Positions 9,254 to 17,825 are shown, counted from the stretch's first letter. The stretch: 64,000 nt of DNA from Pseudorhodobacter turbinis (GCF_005234135.1 NZ_CP039965.1:1479501-1543500), one strand, 5' to 3'. Program-made: numbers and translations. Notes: generated from the letters alone by a model not told the origin.

Positions 9254-10300
9254 TTATCCCGCCGGAGCGTTCAACGCAGCATGAAGTGCCACCGGATCGA
9301 TATCATCATGCTCGGCGATCACCACCAAACGGCCGCGCCGCGGTTCCTCGGCCCCCCAAGGGCGGTCAAACTGATGGCGGACCCTTGCGCCCACGGCTTG
9401 CACCAAAAGGCGCATTGGCTTGCCGGTGACGGCGGCATAACCCTTGACGCGCAGGATGTTGTGATCGCGGGCCAAAGCCTCAATCCGGGCGGCAAGATCG
9501 GCGGGTTCTGCCACCTCGGCGATGTCGATGACAACGGATTCGAAGTCATCATGGTCATGATCATCGGCGCCGTCATGGTGGCTGGGACGGGCGTCGAGGC
9601 TATCTTCGGCGGCGGCGCCCAGGCCCAGGATCACACGGGGGTCGACAACGCCCTCGGCGACCTCAATCACCGGCAGCAGGCGGGGTGCCTCGGCGGCGAT
9701 TATGGCGCGGGCGCGGGCGACACCTTCTGGGCCGGCCAGATCGGGCTTGGTCAACAAGACGATATCGGCGCAAGCGATCTGATCCTCAAACACCTCGGAC
9801 AGCGGGGTTTCATGATCAAGTGAGTCGTCTGCCGCACGCTGGGCCTCAACTGCTGCTTCATTGGGCGCAAAGCGACCGGCCGCAATGGCCTCGGCATCGG
9901 CCACGGCAATCACACCGTCCACGGTGATGCGCGACCGGATATCGGGCCAGTCAAAGGCCTTGAGCAAGGGCTTGGGCAGGGCCAGTCCTGAGGTTTCAAT
10001 CAGGATGTGATCGGGGCGCGGCGTCAAGGCCATCAGCGCCTCAATCGTCGGGATAAAGTCATCGGCGACGGTGCAGCAGATGCAGCCATTGGCCAGCTCA
10101 ACGATGTTTTCAGCCGGGCAATCAGGGATCGCGCAGCTTTTGAGGATATCACCGTCGACCCCCACATCGCCAAATTCATTGACCACAACGGCCAGACGGC
10201 GGCCCTGCGGATTTTGCATCAGGTGACGGATCAGCGTGGTTTTGCCAGCGCCCAAAAAGCCGGTGATGACGGTAACGGGAAGTTTCGACAGGTCAGACAT
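9254..10300 (-). CDS. cobW: CobW G3E-family GTPase, putative cobalt chaperone
   Basis: 348-residue P-loop GTPase of the G3E family, thought to deliver cobalt for corrin synthesis. Walker A is TGFLGAGKTTLIRH (residues 13-26), the metal-binding CXCC motif is GCICC near residue 75, and a His/Asp-rich stretch (HHDGADDHDHDD) lies near residue 245. The C-terminal CobW domain follows. The start at 10300 overlaps the upstream DUF1636 gene by 8 bp. Zinc chaperones of the same family (ZigA/YeiR type) look similar; the position between DUF1636 and cobN argues for the cobalamin form. Confidence 0.95.
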   Translation of the reverse strand: MSDLSKLPVTVITGFLGAGKTTLIRHLMQNPQGRRLAVVVNEFGDVGVDGDILKSCAIPDCPAENIVELANGCICCTVADDFIPTIEALMALTPRPDHILIETSGLALPKPLLKAFDWPDIRSRITVDGVIAVADAEAIAAGRFAPNEAAVEAQRAADDSLDHETPLSEVFEDQIACADIVLLTKPDLAGPEGVARARAIIAAEAPRLLPVIEVAEGVVDPRVILGLGAAAEDSLDARPSHHDGADDHDHDDFESVVIDIAEVAEPADLAARIEALARDHNILRVKGYAAVTGKPMRLLVQAVGARVRHQFDRPWGAEEPRRGRLVVIAEHDDIDPVALHAALNAPAG

Positions 10301-10700
10301 GATCAACCTCTGGGGTGGGGGTTTGCGGAAGTGGAGGGATGCGGGCGATGCAGTTTTTGCGGAAATGTACGGGGCGTTCGCGCCAAGGCACGAGCCCGTC
10401 AGCGGCATCACGGTATTGCGCGACCCCTTCATAGACCATCGCGGCGTCTGTGCCCTCTGACAGGTTACCGTAAACATAGGTCCAGCGGGCAGGGCCGCCG
10501 CGCAGGGCAACCGTACAGCCGCGCGAGCAGTTCGACAGGCATTCCACAGCGGTGATTTTAACGCCATCCATCGGCTCTTGGGCCATCAGGGCCGCGTGCA
10601 ATGCAGCACCGGGAACCGGCTGGCCTTCGGTCACGGGTTGGCCTGCGCGGCAACTGGTGCAGACCAGTAATTCGACTGGATGGGGGTGGTCCTGTGGCAT
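10293..10700 (-). CDS. DUF1636 ferredoxin-like metal-binding protein, first gene of the cob operon
   Basis: 135 residues with a thioredoxin-like ferredoxin signature: CTSC near residue 14 and ECLSNCSRGC near residues 52-61, four to five cysteines suited to a 2Fe-2S cluster or metal. The family (DUF1636) is often found beside cobW/cobN, but its function is not established. ATG 10700 has GGGA 6 nt upstream; a TTG two codons earlier is possible. It is the first gene behind the cobalamin riboswitch and overlaps cobW by 8 bp, so a role in cobalt or electron supply to corrin synthesis is inferred from context only. Confidence 0.85.
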   Translation of the reverse strand: MPQDHPHPVELLVCTSCRAGQPVTEGQPVPGAALHAALMAQEPMDGVKITAVECLSNCSRGCTVALRGGPARWTYVYGNLSEGTDAAMVYEGVAQYRDAADGLVPWRERPVHFRKNCIARIPPLPQTPTPEVDHV

Positions 10701-10740
10701 CGGCAATCCCGTTCATTAGGCAGAACGAGGCTAGGCGACA

Positions 10741-10777
10741 GGGTGCAAAACGATAGCGACCCGCCACCGAGGCACCC
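10741..10777 (-). promoter_or_regulatory. Candidate riboswitch expression platform (inverted repeat)
   Basis: GGGTGC (10741-10746) and GCACCC (10772-10777) can pair in the leader between the riboswitch B12 box and the first start codon. This is the expected place for a terminator or SD-masking element. The stem is short, and the assignment rests on position. Confidence 0.4.
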
Positions 10778-10799
10778 CGCCCGGTTTCGATCAATCCCG

Positions 10800-11012
10800 T
10801 GCTGGCAGGTCTCCCGGCTTGCGGATGTCAGGGGGTGCCGGATGGCAGCCCTTGTCGGTCACCCAACCTTCCCGACCATATCGGCCAGTGGCATTCGGGT
10901 GACCTCTCCGGTCACGGTCGCGGGGGCGGCTCTGCTGACCTGATCAAACGCTTGCGCGTTCGGCCCGATTGCAAATTCCCTTTTCACCCAGCCAAGACCG
11001 GGCACCAACACG
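10800..11012 (-). ncRNA. Cobalamin riboswitch
   Basis: Read leftward, the segment carries the known landmarks of the AdoCbl riboswitch in order: GGTGCC (11006-11001), GTGAAAAGGGAA (about 10987-10976), GCCCCCGCGACCGTGA (about 10927-10912), GCCACTG (10892-10886), and the B12 box GCCGGGAGACCTGCCAGC (10818-10801). It precedes DUF1636-cobW-cobN-cobG-cobH-cobI-cobJ, so it should shut the operon down when adenosylcobalamin is plentiful. It is antisense to any cobO leader that starts far upstream. Together with its downstream platform it fills most of the 423 bp between the DUF1636 gene and cobO. Confidence 0.95.
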
Positions 11013-11013
11013 A

Positions 11014-11042
11014 GGTCAGGTCTGACCGCTTGGCCCTGCCAA
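11014..11042. promoter_or_regulatory. Two dyad repeats in the divergent cob promoter region
   Basis: GGTCAG-GT-CTGACC (11014-11027, perfect 6-bp arms) and TTGGC-CCT-GCCAA (11030-11042, perfect 5-bp arms) lie between the riboswitch 5' end and cobO. They sit where promoters for the leftward operon and for cobO must fall. They could be protein operators. No known consensus was matched. Confidence 0.4.
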
Positions 11043-11123
11043 GTCAAGAGCCCAAGCTGCCATATTGACGCCCCGCACGCAGGCTGCCACACATCAGGGC
11101 GATGAACCCCTAAGGAGGGACGG

Positions 11124-11732
11124 ATGGAAGACACCAACAGCCGCCACACCGAAAAGATGCGCAAGATCAAAGCCGCGCGTGACCGGATGATGCAAACCAA
11201 GACCGAGGAACGCGGGCTGATCATCGTTCACACCGGCACCGGCAAGGGCAAAAGCTCTTCGGGATTCGGGATGATCATGCGCTGTATCGCCCATCAGATG
11301 CCCTGCGCCGTGGTGCAGTTCATCAAGGGGGCGCGCGCCACAGGCGAACGCGATTTCTTGCAAAAACATTTCCCCGATGCGTGCAAATTTGTCGTTTCAG
11401 GAGAAGGGTTTACTTGGGAGACCCAAGACCGCGAACGCGACATTGCCGCCGCCCGCAACGGTTGGGAACAGGCCAAGGCGCTGATCCTCGACCCCGAGGT
11501 CCAATTCGTGCTTTTGGACGAAATAAACATCGCGCTGCGCAATGATTATCTGGAGATCGACGAGGTGGTGGATTTCCTGCAAACGCAAAAGCCGCTGATG
11601 ACCCATGTTGCGCTGACGGGGCGTAATGCCAAGCCCGAATTGATCGAGGCCGCCGATCTGGTGACCGAGATGACCTTGGTCAAGCACCCCTTCCGCGACG
11701 GGATCAAGGCGCAAAAAGGGGTTGAATTCTAG
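11124..11732 (+). CDS. cobO: Cob(I)yrinic acid a,c-diamide adenosyltransferase
   Basis: 202-residue CobA/CobO-type ATP:corrinoid adenosyltransferase that attaches the upper adenosyl ligand. The P-loop variant HTGTGKGKSSSGFG (about residues 36-49) and the LLDEIN motif near residue 133 are diagnostic. The ATG has a strong AAGGAGGG site 4-5 nt upstream. It leads the rightward operon; cobQ begins 3 bp after its stop. Its promoter must lie in about 110 bp shared with the divergent riboswitch operon. Confidence 0.96.
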   Translation: MEDTNSRHTEKMRKIKAARDRMMQTKTEERGLIIVHTGTGKGKSSSGFGMIMRCIAHQMPCAVVQFIKGARATGERDFLQKHFPDACKFVVSGEGFTWETQDRERDIAAARNGWEQAKALILDPEVQFVLLDEINIALRNDYLEIDEVVDFLQTQKPLMTHVALTGRNAKPELIEAADLVTEMTLVKHPFRDGIKAQKGVEF

Positions 11733-11735
11733 GGG

Positions 11736-13181
11736 ATGGGCCGCGCGCTGATGATCCAGGGCACCGGCTCTAATGTCGGTAAGTCGATGCTGGTGGCGGG
11801 GCTGTGCCGTGCGGCGCGGTTGCGCGGGTTGACCGTGGCACCCTTCAAGCCGCAGAACATGTCGAATAATGCCGCCGTAACGGTGGATGGCGGCGAGATC
11901 GGGCGGGCGCAGGCATTGCAGGCGCAGGCCTCGGGGCTGGCGCCGGTGTCGGATATGAACCCTGTGCTGCTCAAGCCGGAGACCGAATCCGGGGCGCAGG
12001 TGATCGTGCAGGGGCGTTGGCTGACCTCGACCCGCGCGGCGGATTATGCGGCGTTGAAACCAAAGCTGATGGGCGCGGTTCTGGACAGTTTTTCCCGTCT
12101 CAAGACGCGATATGATTTGGTGATTGTCGAAGGGGCGGGCAGCCCGGCCGAGGTCAACCTGAGGCGCGATGATATTGCCAATATGGGCTTTGCCCGTGCG
12201 GCGGATGTGCCGGTGATACTGGCGGGCGATATTGATCGCGGCGGGGTGATTGCGCAGATCATCGGCACGCAAGCGGTGATTGACCCAGAAGATGCGGCAA
12301 TGGTGGCGGGGTTTCTGGTCAATAAATTCCGCGGTGATCCGCGTTTGTTTGGGGACGGCTATGCGCTGATCGGCGCGCGCACGGGCTGGCGCGGCTTTGG
12401 CGTCTGCCCGTGGTTCCCCCAAGCGTGGCGGCTACCTGCCGAGGATGCGCTGGATATCGCCGCAAGGCCCAAGGCCGAGGGGCTGCATATCGTTGCGCTG
12501 ACCTTTTCGCGGATTGCAAATTTCGATGACCTCGACCCGCTGGCACAAGAGCCGGGCGTTCGGCTGACGATGCTGCGCGCAGGAGAGGCGATTCCCGGCG
12601 ATGCCGATCTGGTGATCCTGCCCGGCAGCAAATCGACGCGCGGCGATCTGGCGTTTTTGCGCGCGCAAGGTTGGGATATCGACCTTGCCGCCCACCACCG
12701 GCGCGGCGGCCGGATCCTTGGCCTTTGCGGGGGGTATCAGATGCTTGGCCGCTCTATCGCGGACCCTGAGGGGGGCGAGGGGCCTGCGGGCACCACCGCC
12801 GGTCTGGGCTTGCTGGAGGTCGATACGGTGATGACGGGCGATAAACGTCTGACCCAAGTGCAAGGCCGCCACATCGCCAGCGATACACCGGTGCAGGGAT
12901 ATGAGATCCACATCGGGCGCAGCGAGGGCCCCGACCGCGCCCGCCCCTTTGCCCGTATCAACAACGGGGGTGAGGGCGCGATAAGTGTCGACGGGCTGGT
13001 CACGGGCAGCTATTTGCACGGGATTTTCGCGGATGATGCCTTTCGCGCGGCCTTTCTGGCCAATCTCGGCGTGTCCTCAAGCCATAGCCATAGCACGGCG
13101 GTTGAGGCCGCATTGGACAGCCTTGCCGCGCATCTGGAGGAACATCTGGATGTCTCTGGCCTGTTCGGGGTCGCGCGCTGA
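11736..13181 (+). CDS. cobQ: Cobyric acid synthase, glutamine-hydrolysing
   Basis: 481-residue amidotransferase that amidates positions b, d, e and g of adenosylcobyrinic a,c-diamide. The N-terminal dethiobiotin-synthetase-like domain has GTGSNVGKS (residues 10-18) and [11 protein letters not shown]. The C-terminal class I glutaminase domain has the nucleophile motif [11 protein letters not shown] (about residue 330) and a YEIHIG histidine motif (about residue 392). The length is normal. The stop overlaps the next gene's ATG by 1 bp (TGATG), which suggests that gene belongs to the operon. Confidence 0.96.
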   Translation: MGRALMIQGTGSNVGKSMLVAGLCRAARLRGLTVAPFKPQNMSNNAAVTVDGGEIGRAQALQAQASGLAPVSDMNPVLLKPETESGAQVIVQGRWLTSTRAADYAALKPKLMGAVLDSFSRLKTRYDLVIVEGAGSPAEVNLRRDDIANMGFARAADVPVILAGDIDRGGVIAQIIGTQAVIDPEDAAMVAGFLVNKFRGDPRLFGDGYALIGARTGWRGFGVCPWFPQAWRLPAEDALDIAARPKAEGLHIVALTFSRIANFDDLDPLAQEPGVRLTMLRAGEAIPGDADLVILPGSKSTRGDLAFLRAQGWDIDLAAHHRRGGRILGLCGGYQMLGRSIADPEGGEGPAGTTAGLGLLEVDTVMTGDKRLTQVQGRHIASDTPVQGYEIHIGRSEGPDRARPFARINNGGEGAISVDGLVTGSYLHGIFADDAFRAAFLANLGVSSSHSHSTAVEAALDSLAAHLEEHLDVSGLFGVAR

Positions 13182-14170
13182 TGGCCCCTTTGGCCGATCT
13201 TTTGCCCCGGTTGGAGCGGCTGGCAAAAGCATCGCTGCGGCTGTGGCCTGTGCCCGAAGGCGCGACCCTGCGGTTGATCAATGTGTCGGAAAACACCACA
13301 TGGCTGGTCGAGGCCCCTGATTTCCGCGCGGTCCTGCGAATCCACCGCGCCGCCTATCATTCCCGCCGCGGGATAGAGCAAGAGTTGGAGTGGTCACAGG
13401 CGTTGGCAGCCCTTGGTACCGTACTGACCCCTGCGCCGATCGCAGGGCGGGACGGGGCCTTTGTACAGCAGGGCCATGCGCCCGATCTTGACGATCCGCG
13501 CTTTATGGTGATGTTCCACTTTGCCCCCGGTGCGCAACCCGATGAGGGCAATGATCTGACCACCCCCTTTGCGTCATTGGGTGCTATTGCCGCCGCGATG
13601 CATCTGCACACGCAACAGTGGCAGCCGACCACCCCGCTGGAGCGTTTGATCTGGGATGATGAGGCGGTCTTTGGCCCGAACCCCACTTGGGGGGATTGGC
13701 GCGCCGCCCCGAATGTCACCCCCGAAATTGTCACGGTTCTGGAACAGGCCGAGGCCACCGTCCGCCGCCGCCTGAGCGCCTTTGGCAAGGGGGCGGATCG
13801 CTATGGGTTGATCCATGCAGATATGCGTCTGGCCAATCTGTTGATCGACGGCGCGACCACGCGGTTGATCGATTTCGACGATTGCGGGCTGGGCTGGCAC
13901 CTTTATGATTTCGCGGCCGGCATCAGCTTTATCGAGGATCACCCCCAGATCCCCGCTTTGCGCGCGGCTTGGTTGCAGGGCTACCGGCAGGTGCGCCCCT
14001 TATCGGCCTGCGATGAGGCCGAGATCGACACCTTCATCATGCTGCGCCGCATGGCGCTTTTGGCGTGGATCGGCAGTCATATTGAGGCGCCCGAGCCGCA
14101 AATGCTCGCCCCTGATTTTGCCGCCCGCACGCTTGTTCTGGCGCAGCGCTATCTGGCCAGCCACGGATAA
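13181..14170 (+). CDS. APH-fold small-molecule kinase coupled to cobQ
   Basis: 329-residue protein of the aminoglycoside phosphotransferase/choline-homoserine kinase fold. The catalytic loop is HADMRLANLL (His212, Asp214, Asn219) and the metal-binding motif is DFDDCG (Asp231). The nucleotide lobe is at the N-terminus. Its substrate cannot be read from sequence. The TGATG junction with cobQ suggests a job in late cobalamin synthesis or salvage. An L-threonine or aminopropanol kinase making the nucleotide-loop linker is a reasonable hypothesis, since no PduX-like gene is visible. A kinase of unrelated function carried in the operon remains possible. Confidence 0.8.
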   Translation: MAPLADLLPRLERLAKASLRLWPVPEGATLRLINVSENTTWLVEAPDFRAVLRIHRAAYHSRRGIEQELEWSQALAALGTVLTPAPIAGRDGAFVQQGHAPDLDDPRFMVMFHFAPGAQPDEGNDLTTPFASLGAIAAAMHLHTQQWQPTTPLERLIWDDEAVFGPNPTWGDWRAAPNVTPEIVTVLEQAEATVRRRLSAFGKGADRYGLIHADMRLANLLIDGATTRLIDFDDCGLGWHLYDFAAGISFIEDHPQIPALRAAWLQGYRQVRPLSACDEAEIDTFIMLRRMALLAWIGSHIEAPEPQMLAPDFAARTLVLAQRYLASHG

Positions 14171-14174
14171 GGTG

Positions 14175-14771
14175 CTATAGCCCGCCACGGGCGCGGATGG
14201 CCTCGGCGACATGATCGGCATCATCCAGCGCCATCAGGCTGACGGGCAGCATGATCCGCCAGTTTGCGCGCCGGGCGGACCGGGCGCGCCATGCGTGACC
14301 AAGCTGGGTTGTCTTCTCCATCAAAACCGGGGTGAAGCGGATGACCAAAGCCATCGCAACGGCCAGCACGCGCGGCGACAGGCCAAAGCGCGACAAAGGG
14401 GCGGCGAGGCGTTCTACAAGGGTGATCATATCCTCAAGCCGGCTGGTCATGGTGACCAGATTGGCCAGCGCCACGGCCACCAGCATCTTGCCTGCCAACG
14501 CGGCCCCTGTGACCCATTCGCCTGTCCAGCCGTGCCAGATCCCCAGTATCAGTAAAAACGGCCAAAGCGGGCGCAGCATGGCCGCTGCATGGCGGGCAAA
14601 GGCCCACCCGAAGGCAAGGTGAAGCCCCGCCACCGCAGCCATGACCGCCCCGATTAGCCAGAGGTTCTGCAACTGGAACAGCGCCACGCTTCCTACCGCC
14701 AAGGCCAGCAGCTTCGGGCCCACGGGGATGCGGTGCAGGGGGGTCTTAATCGGACAGGTCAGTGTCAGCAT
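14175..14771 (-). CDS. bioN: ECF transporter transmembrane (T) component, BioN/CbiQ family
   Basis: 198-residue integral membrane protein with about five hydrophobic segments and a cytoplasmic coupling region (HAWRARSARRANW) typical of EcfT proteins that contact the ATPase. ATG 14771 has GGGGGA 7 nt upstream. It overlaps the ATPase gene by 26 bp. Size and sequence resemble BioN of Rhodobacter biotin transporters more than cobalt CbiQ. No S component (BioY or CbiM) is beside it, so the biotin assignment is inferred. Confidence 0.75.
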   Translation of the reverse strand: MLTLTCPIKTPLHRIPVGPKLLALAVGSVALFQLQNLWLIGAVMAAVAGLHLAFGWAFARHAAAMLRPLWPFLLILGIWHGWTGEWVTGAALAGKMLVAVALANLVTMTSRLEDMITLVERLAAPLSRFGLSPRVLAVAMALVIRFTPVLMEKTTQLGHAWRARSARRANWRIMLPVSLMALDDADHVAEAIRARGGL

Positions 14772-15483
14772 CAACTTCCCCCAAACGGGTCATCTCGGTC
14801 GTGAAATCGGGCAGGATCGTGGTTGGCGGGCCATCGGCACGAATGCGCCCCTGTTCCAGCCAGATCACCCGATCATAGCGCGCCAGCGCCGCCGGATCAT
14901 GGGTGATCAGGATCAGCCGTTGCGGCAGGGCATCAAAGGTGCGCGTCAGCCGCGATTGCGTGGGCAGATCAAGGCCCGCAAAAGGTTCGTCCAGCAAAAT
15001 CGTGGCGGGCTTCATCGCCAGCAGTGACAGCAGGCACAAAAAATGCCGCTGACCTTGTGAGAGGGCTGTGACAGGGCGATCCTCCCAATGGCTGCGGCCG
15101 TGCTGCGCAAGCATGGCGCGCATCGCGGCTTTGGCGGCAGGTTTCGCCATGCCTTGCTGGTGCAGGCCAAAGGATAATTCCTCGGCCACGGTTGGGAAGA
15201 TGATTTGATGGTCGGGGTTCTGGAACAAGATCCCGAGCCGCGACAGGATCGCCTTGCGGTCGCGCGCAGGGTCCAGCCCATCGACGCGCACGGTGCCGGT
15301 GGCGGGGGCCACAAGGCCCGAAAGCAGGCGCAACAGGCTGGTTTTCCCCGAACCGTTGCGCCCGATAATGCCGATGCGTTGCTCTGTCAGCGACAGCGTC
15401 AGATCGGACAGGATCACACGACCGGCGGCGGTAAAGCCTGCGTTTTCAAGGGTCAATCCGACGGGAGGGTTTGGCGGGGGCAT
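14746..15483 (-). CDS. bioM: ECF transporter ATP-binding (A) component, BioM/CbiO family
   Basis: About 245-residue ABC ATPase with Walker A IGRNGSGKTSLLRL (about residue 38), Q-loop LFQNPDHQI, signature ALSQGQRHFL and Walker B TILLDEPFAGLD. The FQNPD Q-loop is typical of ECF ATPases. It is cotranscribed with the T component. The start is uncertain: ATG 15483 is used, while a TTG at 15543 would add 20 proline-rich residues. No substrate-binding S gene lies upstream, where a small lipoprotein sits instead. Confidence 0.8.
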   Translation of the reverse strand: MPPPNPPVGLTLENAGFTAAGRVILSDLTLSLTEQRIGIIGRNGSGKTSLLRLLSGLVAPATGTVRVDGLDPARDRKAILSRLGILFQNPDHQIIFPTVAEELSFGLHQQGMAKPAAKAAMRAMLAQHGRSHWEDRPVTALSQGQRHFLCLLSLLAMKPATILLDEPFAGLDLPTQSRLTRTFDALPQRLILITHDPAALARYDRVIWLEQGRIRADGPPTTILPDFTTEMTRLGEVDADTDLSD

Positions 15484-15569
15484 AGGCTCTATCGGCTCGG
15501 GCTGCGGTTGGGGGCTTTTACCCTGCCAGCCCGCCCGTGCCAAGCACCCACGGAAAAAGCTGCCCCGCG

Positions 15570-15830
15570 TCAGCAGTCAGCAATAAAGCGCTCGCCGCGG
15601 CTGTTGCGGTAATAACACTGGTCTTTGCCGGGTGCAGTGCCGATCAAGGTAGAGGCGGCAACACCTGCAGCGGCACCAAGGGCGGCACCTGTCAGGCGGT
15701 CATCCTTATTGGAAACAGCAGCGCCCAGAACGCCGCCAGCAACGGCCCCTGCGGCCGCATTTTGATTGGCAGTTTGGCAGCCCGCAAGGGACAGCGCGAT
15801 AACGGGAAGGGAAAGCAGTAGCGTTTTCAT
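15570..15830 (-). CDS. Small glycine-zipper outer-membrane lipoprotein
   Basis: 86 residues. It starts MKTLLLSLPVIALSLAGCQ, a clear lipoprotein signal with lipobox LAGC (Cys17). A Gly/Ala-rich stretch follows (AAAGAVAGGVLGAA and GAALGAAAGVAAS), a glycine-zipper pattern that may insert in the membrane. The tail contains the two other cysteines. GAGGA lies just upstream of ATG 15830. Similar small lipoproteins are common in Rhodobacterales; their role is unknown. Confidence 0.82.
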   Translation of the reverse strand: MKTLLLSLPVIALSLAGCQTANQNAAAGAVAGGVLGAAVSNKDDRLTGAALGAAAGVAASTLIGTAPGKDQCYYRNSRGERFIADC

Positions 15831-15914
15831 GGCATCCTCACTCAAAAATGATTGTCTGAGAGGGAACGCATGATCTGCAGAAAAGTTCCCTAGAATTTCA
15901 AAAAACCAAGGAGG

Positions 15915-15944
15915 CCGGAAAAGGGAACGCAAATCCCCTTTTCC
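15915..15944 (-). terminator. Hairpin 3' of gabT
   Basis: Perfect 10-bp stem CGGAAAAGGG / CCCTTTTCCG (15915-15924 with 15935-15944), 16 bp beyond the gabT stop. On the gabT strand a run of T follows about 10 nt after the stem, so this is a probable but not textbook intrinsic terminator. Confidence 0.55.
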
Positions 15945-15959
15945 GATGTTTCAAATGGC

Positions 15960-17237
15960 TTAGCCTTTGCGCGCGGCAGCGACGGAAGCCTCCAGGATAT
16001 CCATTGCCTCGGCGAAATGCTCATCAGGAATGGTGATCGGCGCGAGGAAGCGGATCACGTTGCCGTAGACACCGCAGGTCAGCAGGATCAGGTTGCGCTT
16101 CAATGCCTCCATCCGCACCCGGTTGGTGAAATCCGGATCAGGGGCATGCGTGGCCGGATCGCCAAACTCCACCGCGACCATAAAGCCGGGACCGCGAATA
16201 TCGATCACCTCGGGAGAGGTGGAGCGAATCGCCTCCAGCTTTTGGCGCAAGCGGCTGCCAAGTTCGTTGGCGCGGTCGCAAAGGCCCTCTTCCTCGATGA
16301 TGTCGAGGACGGCATTTGCCGCCGCAATCCCCAAGGGGTTGCCCGCATAGGTGCCCCCCAAGCCGCCGGGACGGGCCGCATCCATCAGGTCCGCGCGACC
16401 GGTGACCGCCGCCAAAGGCAAGCCGCCTGCCAGACCTTTGGCCATGGTGGTAATATCGGCGGCCACGTCATAGCCGTCCATCGCAAACATCGTGCCGGTG
16501 CGGGCAAAACCGGTTTGCACCTCATCGGCGATCATCACGATGCCATGCTCGTTACAAAATGCCCGCAGGCTGCGCAGCAAATCTGGCGGCGCGGGGTAAA
16601 AGCCGCCTTCGCCCTGCACAGGTTCAAAGATGATGGCGGCTACGCGGTCCGGGTCCAGATCCGATTTGAAGAGCTTGTTGAGCGAGGACATCGCATCGGC
16701 GGTCGAGATGCCGTGAATGTCTTGCGGGAAGGGCACGTGATAGACATCGGGCATCATCGCGCCAAAGCCTTTTTTGTAAGGCTCCACCTTGCCGGTCAGC
16801 GACATGCCCATGAACGTGCGGCCATGGAAGGCACCGCCAAAAGCGACGATCGCAGGGCGGCCCGTGGCAATACGCGCAACTTTAATTGCGTTCTCAACGG
16901 CTTCGGCACCGGTGGTGACAAAGATCGTCTTTTTGGGGAAATCACCGGGGACCAGTTCGTTCAGGCGTTCTGCCAGGCGGACGTAGGGCTCATAGGGCAT
17001 GACCTGATGGCAGGTGTGTGTGAAACGGCCAAGCTGCTCGGTCACGGCGGCCATCACCTTGGGGTGGCAGTGGCCGGTATTGACCACGGCGATGCCAGCG
17101 GCAAAGTCGATATAACGGGTGCCTTCAATATCCCACACTTCGGAATTGAGCGCGCGATCTGCATAGATCTGCGTCAACATACCTACACCGCGCGAGATTG
17201 CCTTATCCTTGCGCTCGGCCACTTCTGCATTCAACAT
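15960..17237 (-). CDS. gabT: 4-aminobutyrate aminotransferase
   Basis: 425-residue class III PLP aminotransferase converting GABA and 2-oxoglutarate to succinate semialdehyde and glutamate. It shows the class III pattern VTTGAEAVENAIKVAR, AFHGRTFMGMSLTGK, the PLP aspartate motif IADEVQTGFARTG and the Schiff-base lysine in TTMAKGLAGG. Length and motifs match GabT closely. It is monocistronic here, with no gabD nearby. ATG 17237 is the only reasonable start. Related omega-aminotransferases cannot be wholly excluded. Confidence 0.9.
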   Translation of the reverse strand: MLNAEVAERKDKAISRGVGMLTQIYADRALNSEVWDIEGTRYIDFAAGIAVVNTGHCHPKVMAAVTEQLGRFTHTCHQVMPYEPYVRLAERLNELVPGDFPKKTIFVTTGAEAVENAIKVARIATGRPAIVAFGGAFHGRTFMGMSLTGKVEPYKKGFGAMMPDVYHVPFPQDIHGISTADAMSSLNKLFKSDLDPDRVAAIIFEPVQGEGGFYPAPPDLLRSLRAFCNEHGIVMIADEVQTGFARTGTMFAMDGYDVAADITTMAKGLAGGLPLAAVTGRADLMDAARPGGLGGTYAGNPLGIAAANAVLDIIEEEGLCDRANELGSRLRQKLEAIRSTSPEVIDIRGPGFMVAVEFGDPATHAPDPDFTNRVRMEALKRNLILLTCGVYGNVIRFLAPITIPDEHFAEAMDILEASVAAARKG

Positions 17238-17373
17238 CGTCTATACCTCGATTAAAGATCATCACAGATATGACGCCTTTTTAAGCGCCGCTTCAACAGA
17301 CGATTGCAGCGGCAGGGAATGATCTTGTCGATTTGCCAAAATGGCTGCCGTAAGCGGAGGTAAACGGCGCGGG

Positions 17374-17787
17374 CTAGTCTTCGCGCCCGGTTTCGCGGAC
17401 CATGCGATCGGCTTTTTTGCGGATCAGAACTGATTTGAGGTCATGCATCGCCATAAGCAGCGCGTCGGTTACTTGGTCCAACTGCGCGTCAGAGGCGCGG
17501 GTCTGCACCCATTGGCTGGTCAGGTTCATATGGTCGACGGCGCGTATGATATCATCGACCTCGCGCTCTGCCAGTTGGTTCGTGCGCCACGCGACCCAAC
17601 TTTGGATTTCGGCGATATCCTTGGGGGTCAGGCTGCGATCCCCTTGGGGTTTGACCTCACCGTTGCGGATATTGACGGTGGCGATCTGGTCCATGTCAAT
17701 GCGGCGCTGGCGGTTGTCGGCATCCACCCGAAACACCAAGGCCCCGTTGTCGCGCACCCGAAAGTAATACTCTGGCAGGTCATTCAT
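17374..17787 (-). CDS. Conserved Rhodobacterales protein of unknown function
   Basis: 137 residues, soluble, acidic and charged, starting MNDLPEYYFRVRDNGALVFRV with GGGG about 7 nt upstream. No recognised domain. The first half looks beta-rich, the second half helical. It lies alone between gabT and aspC on the same strand. The aspC terminator upstream makes it a separate unit. I do not assign a function. Confidence 0.75.
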   Translation of the reverse strand: MNDLPEYYFRVRDNGALVFRVDADNRQRRIDMDQIATVNIRNGEVKPQGDRSLTPKDIAEIQSWVAWRTNQLAEREVDDIIRAVDHMNLTSQWVQTRASDAQLDQVTDALLMAMHDLKSVLIRKKADRMVRETGRED

Positions 17788-17825
17788 CTGTTTGCCCCTG
17801 TTGCACGATCACTCTGCGTTCATTG

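Noticed and set aside
14175..15483. Reading the ECF genes as cobalt transporter CbiQ/CbiO
   Set aside because: No CbiM or CbiN, and the T subunit resembles BioN in size; left as BioM/BioN-like with the substrate open.
16017..17255. 412-codon open frame on the + strand across gabT
   Set aside because: Antisense shadow of gabT with no recognisable protein features.
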